DNA from: Solea solea
Taxonomy: Eukaryota > Chordata > Actinopteri > Pleuronectiformes > Soleidae
Reading direction: 5' to 3'
Length of the DNA stretch: 64,000 bases
NCBI RefSeq assembly: GCF_958295425.1
Contig: NC_081139.1
Coordinates: 25,774,888 to 25,838,887 of the forward strand
Of this stretch, positions 27,801 through 41,482 are shown piece by piece. The notes beneath the pieces are model-generated. The model saw only the letters and a program-made list of their open reading frames with translations, was not told the origin of the DNA and did no database searches. Every line of letters begins with the position of its first letter. Positions within the stretch are counted from its first letter, which is position 1. Made by a program: the position numbers and the translations under genes.

Positions 27801-30800
27801 ATCCTGGGGTTAAACACAATTTTGACTAATTGGACTGTGTTTAATCTGCATTGACTTTCGGCTCAAATGACTCATGCAGCGCATACAGGTTTTAATTGAT
27901 CATTAAATTACTTACAATTCCTAGGGAAACAAATCTTTGAAAGAAGGATTAAGATTAATAATTAATTTAATTGATAAATCAGAATGCCAATAGCTAGCTT
28001 AAAGGAGGATATAAGTGGTCAGGTCGGGTAGACAAAGGTGAGATGGTAGCTCAGTGATAAGAGTGAGTCGTCTTTCAACTGATCTGGCGATCTGTCAACC
28101 CTAAGTTGCTCCTGCCGGAGTGTGAAAGATACGTGATAGAAAAATATGCTGCACATAGATGTGCTGTATGAAAGTGTGAGTGAATGGCAAAACTGTAGTG
28201 TAAAGCGGCTCGGAGTGGTCATCAACTGTACACAGGCCATTTATTTACAAAACAAGAGGTCAGTTAACAAAGAAACTACAAGAAAAGGGTGGATTCCATC
28301 ACATTCTGTGCATGTGTTCTTTAAAAGGTTGGAAAGAATTCAGGAAAGTTTATTTGCAAGCCAAAAAGGTCTCTGAGAACGACTGTTTTAAATGATCAAG
28401 GTTAAGTCTTGCTTGCACAAAATTCAAAAATGCCAGTGATGCACAGCTGAGGAGGAAGTACCACTGCTCATTAATTCAGTAGCTCCTGTCAAGTTCTACT
28501 GCCTCTGCACAGTAGCTTCTGCAGCTATTTCAAGTCGTTTACAATAAAACAACAAGCTACTTGTCTGCCTGAATGTAGTTCATTAAGACTGTGCGCTATG
28601 CTGCCAACTCATACTCAGCTGTAAATGAATAACAGGAAAAAACAGGTTCACCAGAAGTGCCTGTGTTTATAACAATGAAATGAACTGAAAATAAACTCCA
28701 TGCTCCATTTATCACAGAGCTATAATGAGCCCCTGTCACAACAAACCACAGTATTAATGCACAGCATATAAACTCTGCTTACCTGCACTGTCCTTACATG
28801 CACATGAGGTTTACATTCAACTGTGAGCCAATATTCATCTAATGTGATGCTGAGACGGTTAAATATTTATTTAAGGATTCCAATTTAAGGCATGAAGGAG
28901 ACGATGGAGGCAAAGCCATCATCTTGGCTGGATTATTACTCAGTATTTCCACATGTTCTCTTGTGCCTGACTTCAAGCTGGGAGACAGTGAGAATTGGTG
29001 TGACAGAAGTGCCGTGGGAAGAAGATCGTTAAAATAGAGTGGTACGTTGTCTACAGTTACACAAAGTCACTGCATGTGTTTTATGTCTGGGATACTTCCA
29101 TACTACTTACTTAGAAATGCTATGGAATGGCACGTTGTAAAAAATCAGTGATTAAGTATTAAATATTCAGATACCTAAAAAATTTATTTTTTATTCTATC
29201 TCGTCGAGAGTTTCATGTGGTCATCATGTGGTCATGTGACCTAAGTAGACCGATAAATGTGTAGCTTGGACGCACAGAGAGATGCGAAGCCACTGATGAC
29301 AGCTCTGCGTGGGTATGGAGGCTTGGATTTCCAAACTGCTTGTGAAACAGTCATAAGGGATTTTGGGCAAATCTACCCTGACTGGGGCAAAGCTGGGGAA
29401 GATCTCAACCATAACTCCCCGTGTCTGACGCGCATGCTGAGCAGATTCTCGCTCCAAAACTGAATCAAAACAGCCCAAAGAAGCCGTTTCACTGAGGACA
29501 AAGACACGAGGTTGATGAGGATTGATAGTTGTCACAAGGACTTGGACAGTCTTTTCATACGTCACACTTATTTCCCTTATTTTCATTATTTATTCATTAT
29601 TATTCAGTTTACAGTTTGTGGAATGTTTGTTTTCCAGAATTCAATGAAAACTTGTTAAATCTTAGATTTTGTGTTTTTGTGTGTGTGTGTGTGTGTGTTT
29701 CTTGTTACGTGTGTCTATTCAAGAATACTTTATGTCCGCCATTAAATATGCATGGTCAGAATTTGGAATTTTGCCACATGGGCCGTCAAATATCTTTCTA
29801 GCATAAACGCTGGTCGTGACATTAATCCAGCCTTTTCCAAACTGTGGGGCGGGCCCCCCTGGGGGGGCGTGGAGACTCTCCAGAGAGTTCTGTTTTTTTT
29901 TTAAGTCCTAACTAAAGTTTAGCAGGCGGAACTTTTGGTCTCGCTGTAAGCTGGACTCATTTAAGTGACATACCACAACAAAACCTACACTGGTGACAAG
30001 GTTTGGATAATAGAGAAGTTTCTGAGGGGCAAAAAGAAAGCTGTGCAACTAACAACAAGCCAACGTCAGCCGAACGGAACAATGATTCACGACGACCAGA
30101 ACCCAAGTCCAGAAAATGCCACCAAAGACCTCTCTGTGTGTTGTGTCTCAAAACATTGGCAGGGGACAGAATTTGTATTGTTAAAACAAAAAAAATAATT
30201 GCACAGCAAATGATTGATATTTGTAAAGAATTCTTTGTTATCCAAATGTATTTTTTGTTTAAAAAATGACGCTATTATAGTTTTATATAGTAATTGCACA
30301 TTTCATATTTTTATTTGAAAATTGCTTTCTCACAAAGCAATATTGAGGTTATTTGTATCGCTAAAGCAAAAATGTTGCGGGGCCCCCGGGAAATTTCTTC
30401 CTCCAAAGGGGGGCCCAACAGAAAAAGTTTGGAAACCACTGCATTAACAGTGACGTTAATCCTGTGCAGCACAGGAATGTCAGTGGAACACAGAGAGTCA
30501 GGTGGAGCTGATAGGGTTAATCAGTGTGAACTCATTCGACAATGGTTTGAATGTAGCAGACATTTGTTTTTGATTAAAAGTTACACACTACAGCTGTAAA
30601 CTAAAGGTAAAGTTACAGATTCTGAGGGCCCCTGGTGAGCGGCCCTGATCTTGCAAGGCTGGTTTTCCGTTGACAGACAGGTGGAGGAGTGGAGGCATCC
30701 TCCAATCTCCTCGCAACAACACATTCAACTATCACAAGGACACTGAAGCTGTGAAATTAGGGTAAAAATTCTGCATAGTTCCAATTTAAACTTCAAAGAC

Positions 30801-33231
30801 ATAACTTTCCAACTGTGTAACATGTATTCTGCTCCTACAAAGAAATAAATGAATAGCCCAAAACATGACTCATCGCTATCCTCACCTTTCACTGGAAGCG
30901 TAGTACTTATGGCTACAGCCTCAGCCTTCTCATCCACATCCGCAAGTGCAGAGAAGAGGGAACTGAGAAGAGAGCCACTGACAGATGGAAATCAGGATCC
31001 CATTTCTTCCTCCTCTGCAGGCAAAGTAGCACATTTAGCAGAGCATCGTTCCCCCAAAGTGCAGCAAAACTGCTGACTCCCCTGTGGGTGGTCTGTGGTT
31101 TGCGGCGCGTCAGGCTAACTATGCTGGCTCGGCTAAATGTGCTTTCTTACCTGCGGAGGACGAAGAGTTGGGGAGGACTGATGTTTAACGGCATTGATCC
31201 TCTGACTCTGTTCCACCTATCACTGCTCTGCTCCTCACTAACGTTCGTTTGAATGCACTTAATTCATTCAGGTGTTACCAGTCAGTTACCTGTACATACT
31301 GAACCTCTACGATGCAGTTGTCAAAGGTTTTTGAGCAGAAGACGTCATTTTGTCACTGGATTAGCATTTGTACGACAGTTAGTTAGTTAGTTAGTAAGTT
31401 AACCACAGCTGTACCACTGTAAGTTAATGAGAGGATTTATTCACCAACCTAAATGCAAGGGACAGCTGTCAGTCTGTCAGTCTGTTATTTGCAAAATAAA
31501 TGTTGTTTGGGTAAGAAATGCAAGAGATTTCAGATCACAGCAAGAGTACAAGCAGGGTTCAGGTACTACACTAGTTATTGCTCAAAGCCTTAAAGGTACA
31601 GTGTGTAAAATACAGTATAGCAACATTTATTGGTGAAGTTTCATGTTGCAGCTGAATATCTTTTACCTCACTCTCCTCTTGTGTTGTAGCCTTCAAAAGT
31701 AAATAATGTCACATGACATCTTTTCTTTCCCATCCCCTCTCAACCTTTGTCCGTCAACTGCTCTAATTACTAAAAGTATAAAAATGGTGATTCATAAAGA
31801 TAACACTTTCTGCAGTGAAGATGGTAAATAATAAAATAATCGATTCATCTCTCAATTATTTTCTCGATTAATGAAGTACTTTTTTTGGTCCATAAATGTG
31901 TAAAAATATTGATCAGTGTTTCTCAAAACCTGGAAAAGATGATGTTCTCAAATGTCTTGTTTTTGTCCACAAACCAAAATGATTCAGTTTGAATGATTTC
32001 TTTGTTACATGGAGCAAAGAAACCAGAACATATTCACATTTAAGAAGGTGAAAAATCACAGAAACTTGTTTTAATTCTTGTTTTAACCCAAAACCCATTA
32101 ATCAATTAGCAAAATAGTTGATTCATTAAGTAATCGATTAATAATCTATTAACCATTAATTCATACAAATAATTGTATGAAATGAAGAAATCAATTATCT
32201 GCCTCTGTTTGTGTTGCAGCACATCAAAGTTTTCTATAATACCACATGGATGGAGCGATATGGGGAGCCAATTAAAGAAGAGACCCTGACCTTCCTCTGG
32301 TCCATCACAGTTTCCATATTTGCCATCGGAGGCCTTCTGGGAGCACTGTTCGTCTCTGTGTTGCTCAGAATACTCGGAAGGTGTGTATATCTGAAAGATT
32401 TCTTCTTCAGCTGATTGGGGACATATAAGACATATGTACTTGCTGTTTTATACTTTTAATATAATATACATATGTAATATAATGATATTTACATATATTG
32501 TTTTGTTTTTTAAATCTCATGAAATATTAGCATGCTAACTTCTGTTTTAGCATTAAATATTCACAAAATACACAATATAAAATCCTATTTTTGTCATTAT
32601 TTAGCATGCTGGGAAGTGTAGTTCTCCGTTAGAAGCGGTTTTGTTCCGGTGAAAATAGCTTGTTTTGCTCAATAGCAAAGGTAAGACAACATTTCTGGTT
32701 GTATTTCTTGAAAGTGAGTTGTTGTTTTGCTCTTATTTTGCGGCTGGATCCGTGAGTTTTAGTCGTAGAGTGATAGACTGTTACGGTGTTTTCGGCTGGT
32801 GTTGGTTCGATCAATTGGCGTTTAGTCTGTGTTTGGTGAACATAAGAAGGGTTTTTTGGGGCTTTTAGTGGAGTTTCTGAGATTTCTGTGGGTATGCAGC
32901 ATGTCAAGAATGACCAAAGGTAAACATGATACTTTGATACTATGTGTCACAGTGCGTGAGTCTGCCCCCGGTACAGGGGGCGTCAGAGAAGAAGATTAAA
33001 CACATTTTAATTCAATATTAAGAAGTGGTGAATGTCCAAAATCTGGCCCAGGGACAAGAAAATATAAGCAAAAACCACACATTAAAGGCCATTGTTTAGA
33101 TAACAAAAATGATGACTGATCTCTAATTAAATTGTTGTATGTTCCTATTGGTGTCAGGTAAGTGTGACAAAAGTAAAAAATAGTGCATGTGTTTTTATTC
33201 TTCTTATTTCTGCCAGGGACACAAAATCACC

Positions 33232-33278
<47 letters not shown>

Positions 33279-36200
33279 GTATATATGTATATGATTATAC
33301 CACTAAAAACAGGATACATTATGTGACATTTGTCACAAACAGCAGGAATCTCGACTACTTTCAGTCAGTATTGACAGGCTTAATTCTCATGTTCCTTTAT
33401 TACCATCAGTACCTTTCCATTGGCTTTCTTCTTTCTCTGTCAGGCTGTTGAAAGGGAAATACTGTATATATCTTTATCTTTAAGTCTCGCGGTATGAGGT
33501 ACTGACACATACTCAGAAAAAGCAGCAGTGTGATGTGTTTTTTCAGGTTTCACTGCCCGAGGTGCACTCACTGCAGAGCCTTACACCCCCATCTATTCCC
33601 CGGGGAGAGACTCCAGCACTGACAATGCCACTGCTCTGATATTGTATACTTTCAAAGGAACCCATTACCCACTAATAATGTGGATGTCAATCTGGGAAAA
33701 TTAGAATGCCTTCACGATTCACCTTGGCGTTCTCAGGTGGCGATCCTCCATGAGTTAATTAGGCTGAAGCGTATATTATTCATTCTTCCTCCATATTCTC
33801 TTCATCTGTGGGCCAGATGCTACTTTTGCACAGTTTATTGAAACGGTTGACACTCATATCCAGGGAGAAGACTTGAAAATATATTCGCAGATGAGAACAA
33901 AGTGAGCAATCCAAGAGGAAAATTGTTTCAGTGAGTCAGCAAGTGCAGGTCAAAGTCTGAATGCTTGCTCTTAGTATTTGTTCTATTACTGTACACAGAG
34001 AGAAAAAAAAGTCAAAGTCACTGGAAGTGATTCTTTGGACAGAGTTGAGCAAAGAAGCCCTCAGATCATATCAGGCCCTGACTGCTATAGAGATAATCTC
34101 AATAGTTAGTCGACTGTATTGTGAGAAGAGAAGACAGATCACACACCGTGACTGCTGCAGGCAACAACCGCAGTCTACAGGAAAACACCTTTTCCCTTCA
34201 CACACTAGATAATACAACACTTCAGTTTCCACACAGTTGCAACTAGGAATCCCATTCTGTACCACATCACATCCCTACTCTCCCTCACTCAGCTCTCAGC
34301 CCACTTCTTGTCAAGGCGTTGGGCATAGATAACCTTATTCATTTCTTTATCCTGTTGAAACTGTGGATACACTTTGTATAAATGTGGTATGGCATCATTC
34401 TGTCTGTCCTGCTCATACAAAAAGGATGCTTTTCAACACTGTTCTCTTTCTGACTGCAGGAAAGGAACCCTGCTGCTGAATAATGTCTTTGCTATCATCG
34501 CTGCACTGCTGCTCTCCCTGGGTGAGACTGCAAAGTCCTTTGAGATGCTCATCATCGGTCGTCTCATTATGGGGTTGGACTCTGGTAAGAATAAATGAAA
34601 AATTAGCTTCTACTTCTCACTTGTTTTATAACGTCAGTAAACATTTTCCCAAGGAGTCAATTGTCTCTGACTCTGCCGACTCTGCTATGATGAACGTCTA
34701 CAGTAGAATAGAATAGAATAGGATTGTCGCTGAGAATTCAAGAACATTTCAAACACATAATGAAATGGAAATAGAAAATTAAATAATGTGAAAACACTCA
34801 AATAAAAAAAATGTAACTGTTCCTCAGTCTCATTTAGTGGCACTTCATGGTGATCCCTGATCTTGCATGGCTGGTTTTGAGTGATCATCAAGACTATAAA
34901 AGCATGATATAAATACAGATCATATACTAATACATTTAACCGTTAGAAGTTGCATAATTATTCATTTGTTTCTGTTTCTCAGGTGTCGCTCTCAGTGCCC
35001 TCCCCATGTACCTGGGAGAAATTTCCCCAAGACACGTCAGAGGCTTGATTGGTCAGTTCAATTCCATACTGATCTGCTTGGGAGTCTTCACAGGACAAGC
35101 TCTGGGTCTGCCGGAGCTGCTGGGTCAGGTTAGTGTTGTTCTCTATCCAGCTGATCGGAACATTGTGAATCCATCACTGTTGAACACAGTGACAGCTTAT
35201 AATAATTCGTAATAGATTGTATCCTCAATTCTTTTTTTCCTCTTTTCAATAACACAACACACGAACAAGCAGAATAAAATCTGCGTAGGGAACTGTGTCC
35301 GCTGGAAATGGCTCCGGGCCCCTCATGACCCTCATGTGGAGGATAAAGTGGTAGACAATGAGTGAGTGAGTCATATGCATCGATACATATCAACGCCATT
35401 CTTTATCTTTTGTCTTTCTCGTTTATTTCGAAACATGTAATGCATACAAAAGACACAGAAGACAACAGGGAGTGAGAAGTAACTGTATTATACTCCTATC
35501 TATATTGTCTTATTAACATATCACAAATGTAGAAGACTATTCACACATATATAATAAAATATTATCTTTATTAGATTATTAACATACTGCAAACGTAGGG
35601 GACTATTCACAGCTCCATTTTCAAACTCAAAGTACATCTGTTGTGTTTCATTGTTCTACTATTCTAAACATAGTAAAGATTACATCGACAATAATGTATT
35701 CAATTTGATAGCTCTCTCACATTGTCCCACAAATGTGTTTAATCTTCTTCTCTGACGCCCCCTGTACCGGGGGCAGACTCACGCACTGTGACACATCAAA
35801 ATTGTGTAAATGAGTGTACAATGTTTTCCATTAATAATTGATTCTAGTAAGTGTCCATTTCATCCATTAAACATATTTAATATTCAAACAAAATAATAAA
35901 ATAAAATAAATAAATAAATAAATAACTGAACATACAGTTGGATTTAAAGTTTAATTTGACACATTTGAACAACAAAAAAAGTGAATGCAATTGTTACTTT
36001 GCCTGGTAGCTAGTTCATTTTACAATGCTGTGACTAACTAACTGTTAGCACTGCACGCTAATATGTCACAGTTTTAAGCACATTTGGAAAAGACACTTCC
36101 AAATCTAAAGCCACTTTAGAAAACTTACCAAACTTTCAATACGAGGACCCACTTTTTTTTAAGATGCAAACCATAGTGACCCAACTCACATGATAAATCG

Positions 36201-36661
36201 GGTCAAGAGCATATTTGCCCATGACTTAGCTGCTAATTTACAGCCTTATCTGCAACACCTCAGATAAAGTCATTTCCAAGACTTTTGTCGCTGAATTAAA
36301 ACTTGATTTTATGCATTTTTAACACATGAAATCTTAACAAAAAAGGTTGGGAAACTGTGTCAGGCTGGTTCATGGAACAGAGGGCGAGCCAGGGTCGGTT
36401 ACAGAACAGTACTTCACATAACCACACTTGACCTCACACACTTGGTTTCATTTCAATTCCTACTAAATTCCTGTGTCTCCGGGGGACTCGTATATCTGGT
36501 GTGTGAACTCGGGGACACGGCGAGACATCAAGGTGTTCAGTAGCCATAAAGTTTTGAATGCCAGGGACTTTTCATTGGTCAATAGAAACGATTAAGCCTC
36601 ATGGGTGAGTGGCAGACTTCTAAAGCTTCAAGGATCGTATCATTTTGATTTGACATTCATG

Positions 36662-36702
<41 letters not shown>

Positions 36703-39700
36703 CTCCGTTGGCACTTAATGATTCCCCCTCACCTGTTTTTGCCAGACAAATGATTTGTGGGGGATATCTCCCTCCACTTTGCCTTCCAGCGACATTGCTT
36801 CCCCTCAGCTACTCTAGCAATAAGCTCACGTTTCTACCTTGCAGAGCTTTTGAGTGGTTCAATCTGTCCCTTGTTCCAATAAGATATCCGCAAGAATTTT
36901 CATTCACAGCTTGTTCTCCACACCCCCACAACAGCTTGCACAAGGCACATGGGCTTTAAAAGCCAAATTCGTAAAATGAACACAAATCCAGTGATACAAA
37001 GTGCTTCACTCCGGAAAAACATTAGTTTTTGTTTTTGGGCCAGGTCTTAAAAATGTATCCCTAAAGCATATGATCGTTTCTTTTTTGACAGTTATGTTCA
37101 GGGTGACCTTGTGTCTGAAGACGTGTTTTACTAAGCATGCTGCTGTGTTAAAGTCCTTGGAATGTTTGTATACAATGAAAGGGGTCTATAAGGACGCCCA
37201 GTTAACTTTACATTACGCAATGGTGAGTAAGGGGACCTCAGGTAATTTATCTCTGTGCCCTGTTCTGTACACTCTCTCTAGCATGAAAGACAATGAGCTG
37301 AAGCAGAAGTCGTTTGACTGCATCGCATAATTTGTGCTTTCTCAGGATTACAATAAAAAAAACCTGTCGTCTCCCAGGTTTTTAAAATCAAGTCAGATTT
37401 AAATATCGTATCGTGTGGGGCAGGCTTTAGTGGGTAGTGGGTAGCTGTTTCTTTTTGCCTCCTCTGCTGATTTTGAAGGAAAAGTCCTACATTTAAGCAA
37501 TACTTACCACTCAGGTTTATGCATTTAAATACAAATATCGAGGGTGGTAAAATGATTTGCTGACTGTGACTATAGAACGGCAGTACCCTGCTGAGTAGAG
37601 TGATCGGCGGTGTCTCTGTCACTCCTCCATCTGATCTTTGATTTTAAAGACATTTAACACTCTCACGCTAGTTCCGTATACTTTTGTAAGTCCTGTAATT
37701 GTCATATTTTTACAAATCTGAGATGTTTTTTATTATTTTCAAACGACTGATTGAGTTTGCTGAATCGATCTATAATTGTCCAAGACAAAACCACAGGGGG
37801 TCCAGCAGTCATAGTCTTGTGCCGGCTCTACAAACTGAGCTATCCTGTTGCCCTGTATTTGAGTATTTTTTTAATCTTGCAAAACTGCAGGACTTCTGAT
37901 TATGAAGTGAGGTTTGCATTGCATCTCTCTGAAACACTTCTTTTTAAATTTTGAATTAATATCACAAAAACTTTTCCGAAACGCAATTTATTCTTCAGGA
38001 AATGACCATGTTTCACAGTGAACTTGCGCAGCCACCTCGTTTACGGTTGTTATATTTAGACGATTCTCTGGAACTGTCCCTTTGCCCTGACATTTACACA
38101 GGGGCGCAGTGTGATACTCATTTTAAATGTATGAGTATTGGATTGTCACATCAATCATTGCGATCCACAGACCACCTTTACAAATATCATATGGAACTGT
38201 ATGTGCCATTGTTTATGTATTCCCGTCATTCCCGGCGACGTCCCCGTCCTTGTCATCTGACAATAGTGTGACAGTCACATGTGACATATACTGTATGTGG
38301 TGATAATGCCACCGTGGGCTTTGTTGACCTTTGGCCGTGAAACTGTCATGGGAGGATTGTTTCATTTGTTGTGTGGTGCACAATGGTGATAAGCTCTGAC
38401 AAATGATAATTACGTTAACCTCCGTGCTTACTCTGTCCCAGAAGGGCAGTCTGTCACTGAACTCATCGACATGCCTCAGACGCTACATTCATGGTCTCTT
38501 GTTTGTTTTATACTCTATCCTTCCGCACATCTATGGTTTCAGATAGTTTTACAAAGTGACAAAAAAGTGTATTGTCATGTGAAGGGAATTTCTATTTTTA
38601 TTTTTGCTTATTTTTTTTTTAACTTTGTATTGTAGTGCTTGTCTGCTTCTTACCCTGCTGCTGTAACAAGTGAATTTCCCCAGTGTGGGATCCATAAAGT
38701 CTCAAAATTGATTTATCACGTACAAGTCGTATACAATGAAATGCAACATTAAATCAATACAAAACACAGTAAAATCAATAATATAGGATAACATAAGCAG
38801 CTTTAGGTCCAAGTAAAGTGGTAAACACTGTATGTTGTGTTCATGATGCCATAAGAAAATGTGCGAGTAATTATTCAGACAAATTTGTCTAATTATTCAA
38901 ATCACAAAGTATATAAAATGAGGAATGAAAATGCTCTGGACGTTTATGCTGAGTTTTATTGGTCTTAAAGACCAATAAAACTATTTTACTATCAAAACAC
39001 AGGTGAGATGTGGGCTTTCTTCCTGGTTTTGCTTCATCTTAAACATCTGTAGCTTATTTATGGCTCTCCAGGAAATCGATTATTGCACTTTATTAGATCA
39101 CTGGAGATGAAGACGTGCATATGTCTCTTGCGATCTTTCTGCGAGAGAAGTACTTGAACTTTGGCAGAGTTTCCTAGGTTAGAAAAGGTAATGTAACAAT
39201 TTACATCACAGTACAATAATAACATGATACTACTATACTCATGTTTACTTATTATAATTATCAATGTTAATATAATAAGTGGTAATAGTAATAAAATTAC
39301 AGTAAAACATGTGATATCCAGGCTAATTACCATATTAAAAAGTAAAAAAAAAAGATCATGCTTTAGGTCCTACACAAATCTTCCATTATTAGCAGCCTAT
39401 TACTTGGTGACTGATAATATTTCCTTCATATTACAAAATGATTATCTTTTTACTGTATTATAACGAATGAGTGGATATAAATTGAAGGTCAAAATGCACA
39501 TTATTTCTATCTGGTAATATGCACTAATAATGACAACCCTTGTCTTCAGAAAACTCTGAAAGGTTTTCTCTCATTTCCTCATTAAGTAAGAAAGTCAGCG
39601 CTCCACGTTAGCCCTGCACGTGTCAGTCCCACTGGAACACCAGTTCCCACACCTGTGGTTGAACAAAGGGACGGCACACGTCTGCAAGGGCCAGCTGTCG

Positions 39701-41448
39701 AGGTGAGATGGAGTAAGAGAGGCAAAGAGAGAAGGTGACATTCATTACAAACCACTATAGCCAGAGGGCTGATGGGCTTTCCTTCTGATCCTGGTGGATT
39801 CTATCTGAGAGTCAGATAATGGGAAGTTTTTACCAAGCTTTTTATTGTGGGAATTTCATGGGGAAGGGATTTGTGTGTGTGTGTGTGTGTTCCATACTGT
39901 GCTGTGAGGACCTAAATCTATTTACACAATCACATTATGGAGAAAAAGCAAGTCTGCATCACGTCAATTTCACATTTTTGGTAGATGAGGTTAGGATCAG
40001 GTTAAGGTTAGGCCAGTAGTAGTTACAGTTAAGGTAAGTCTCCAAGGAATGAATGCAAGTCAATGTAATGTGCTCAGAAGTCATGGAAACCAGTTTGTGT
40101 GAGAGTGTGAGTGTGCGTCTTTATTTATTTACAAACACAATAGCTCCAGATGTGTTTTCATCTCACAGGTGATGGCCTGACAAAGTAGGTCCTTCTCCAT
40201 AATCTGCTGTCTGTGCAGGAACTATTTTTCTTTTTGAATGTGTTTTGAATAATATGCGTAAACCACAGATGTAATTATATCATTTACGAAGCATCTCCTG
40301 GGCATGAATAGTTTACTACATCATGCACAATTTTGATCTCGTCAGGATTTATTTTGTGATTTCACATTAGTTTGCCATCTTTAAAAAGTGGGTCCCCATA
40401 TAGGAAGTTTGTGATATGCAGGTCTAGACTTTATAACATGCATGTGGGCATGGGAGAGCATGGGGAGGTGGAGGTCTGCACGATAGACGAGGAATGAAGG
40501 TTAGTAAGAGAAAGACAGAATACCTGTGTGTGAGTGACACACGGTATAGGTGAAGAGGAGACGAGTGTCAGGGCTGATGTGTGACAGAAGGACAGCAGAG
40601 AGGAAGACCACAGGACACGAGGGAGAGGACAAGATGGAGATAGATGATCCTCTGAGGCGCCTCCTGAAGTGAGAAGCCAAAAGTTGAAGATCAAACATTT
40701 GATCCTCCTGACATTTTCATTCCATGTGTCTGAAAACTCAACCCTCTTTAATGTCTGTGATTTTCCTCCTGCAACAGAAGCCAGTGATGTTCTCTTCTAT
40801 TTCTTTCCTCTTTGCTCCACACAAACCTGTCTTTGCTTTTGCTCAACAACAGGATGCTGGTAAAGACCCTGCAGCCTCCGTGTTCTCACCACTGATAATT
40901 GAAAGGAAAAACAGAGGCGCTTGGAATATAGCAAGAATCCATGTGTCTGCTCTGTTTCGTTTGCCGTAAACGAGTACGACTATGAGTCATAGCTTGGATT
41001 TCTGAGAGATAATGGGGTTATAGCCAGTTGGATCACCCAGCGCGCCCTCAAAACACACCATTAAACAAGACAACATTCTTTTTTGTCGTTCAGCTCACAA
41101 CAACTCAGCAGCATGTAACAAAATACAACATGTTTACAAAAAGTACAAATGAACATTTTCTCAAGGCCTTTTATCTTATACAGACTTTGATAGTTCAAAG
41201 AGTGCCATGTAAACAGGTATTCTCAACAAAGACCAGGTACTATAGGTCCAGTGTGTAAGAATTGTGCCTCAGGGAACTATGATGGCTTTCACATAATGTA
41301 CCCAGCCATAGAAAAAACAGGAGCATTTTGTGTTATTTACAGATTATGAAAGTGGAAAACGGAAATCTGAAAATATTTAAAGATGTGGCCATTTGAATAT
41401 CGGAGACAAGAGACAGTATCACCACATTTATTGTTATTATTGTTATTA

Positions 41449-41482
<34 letters not shown>

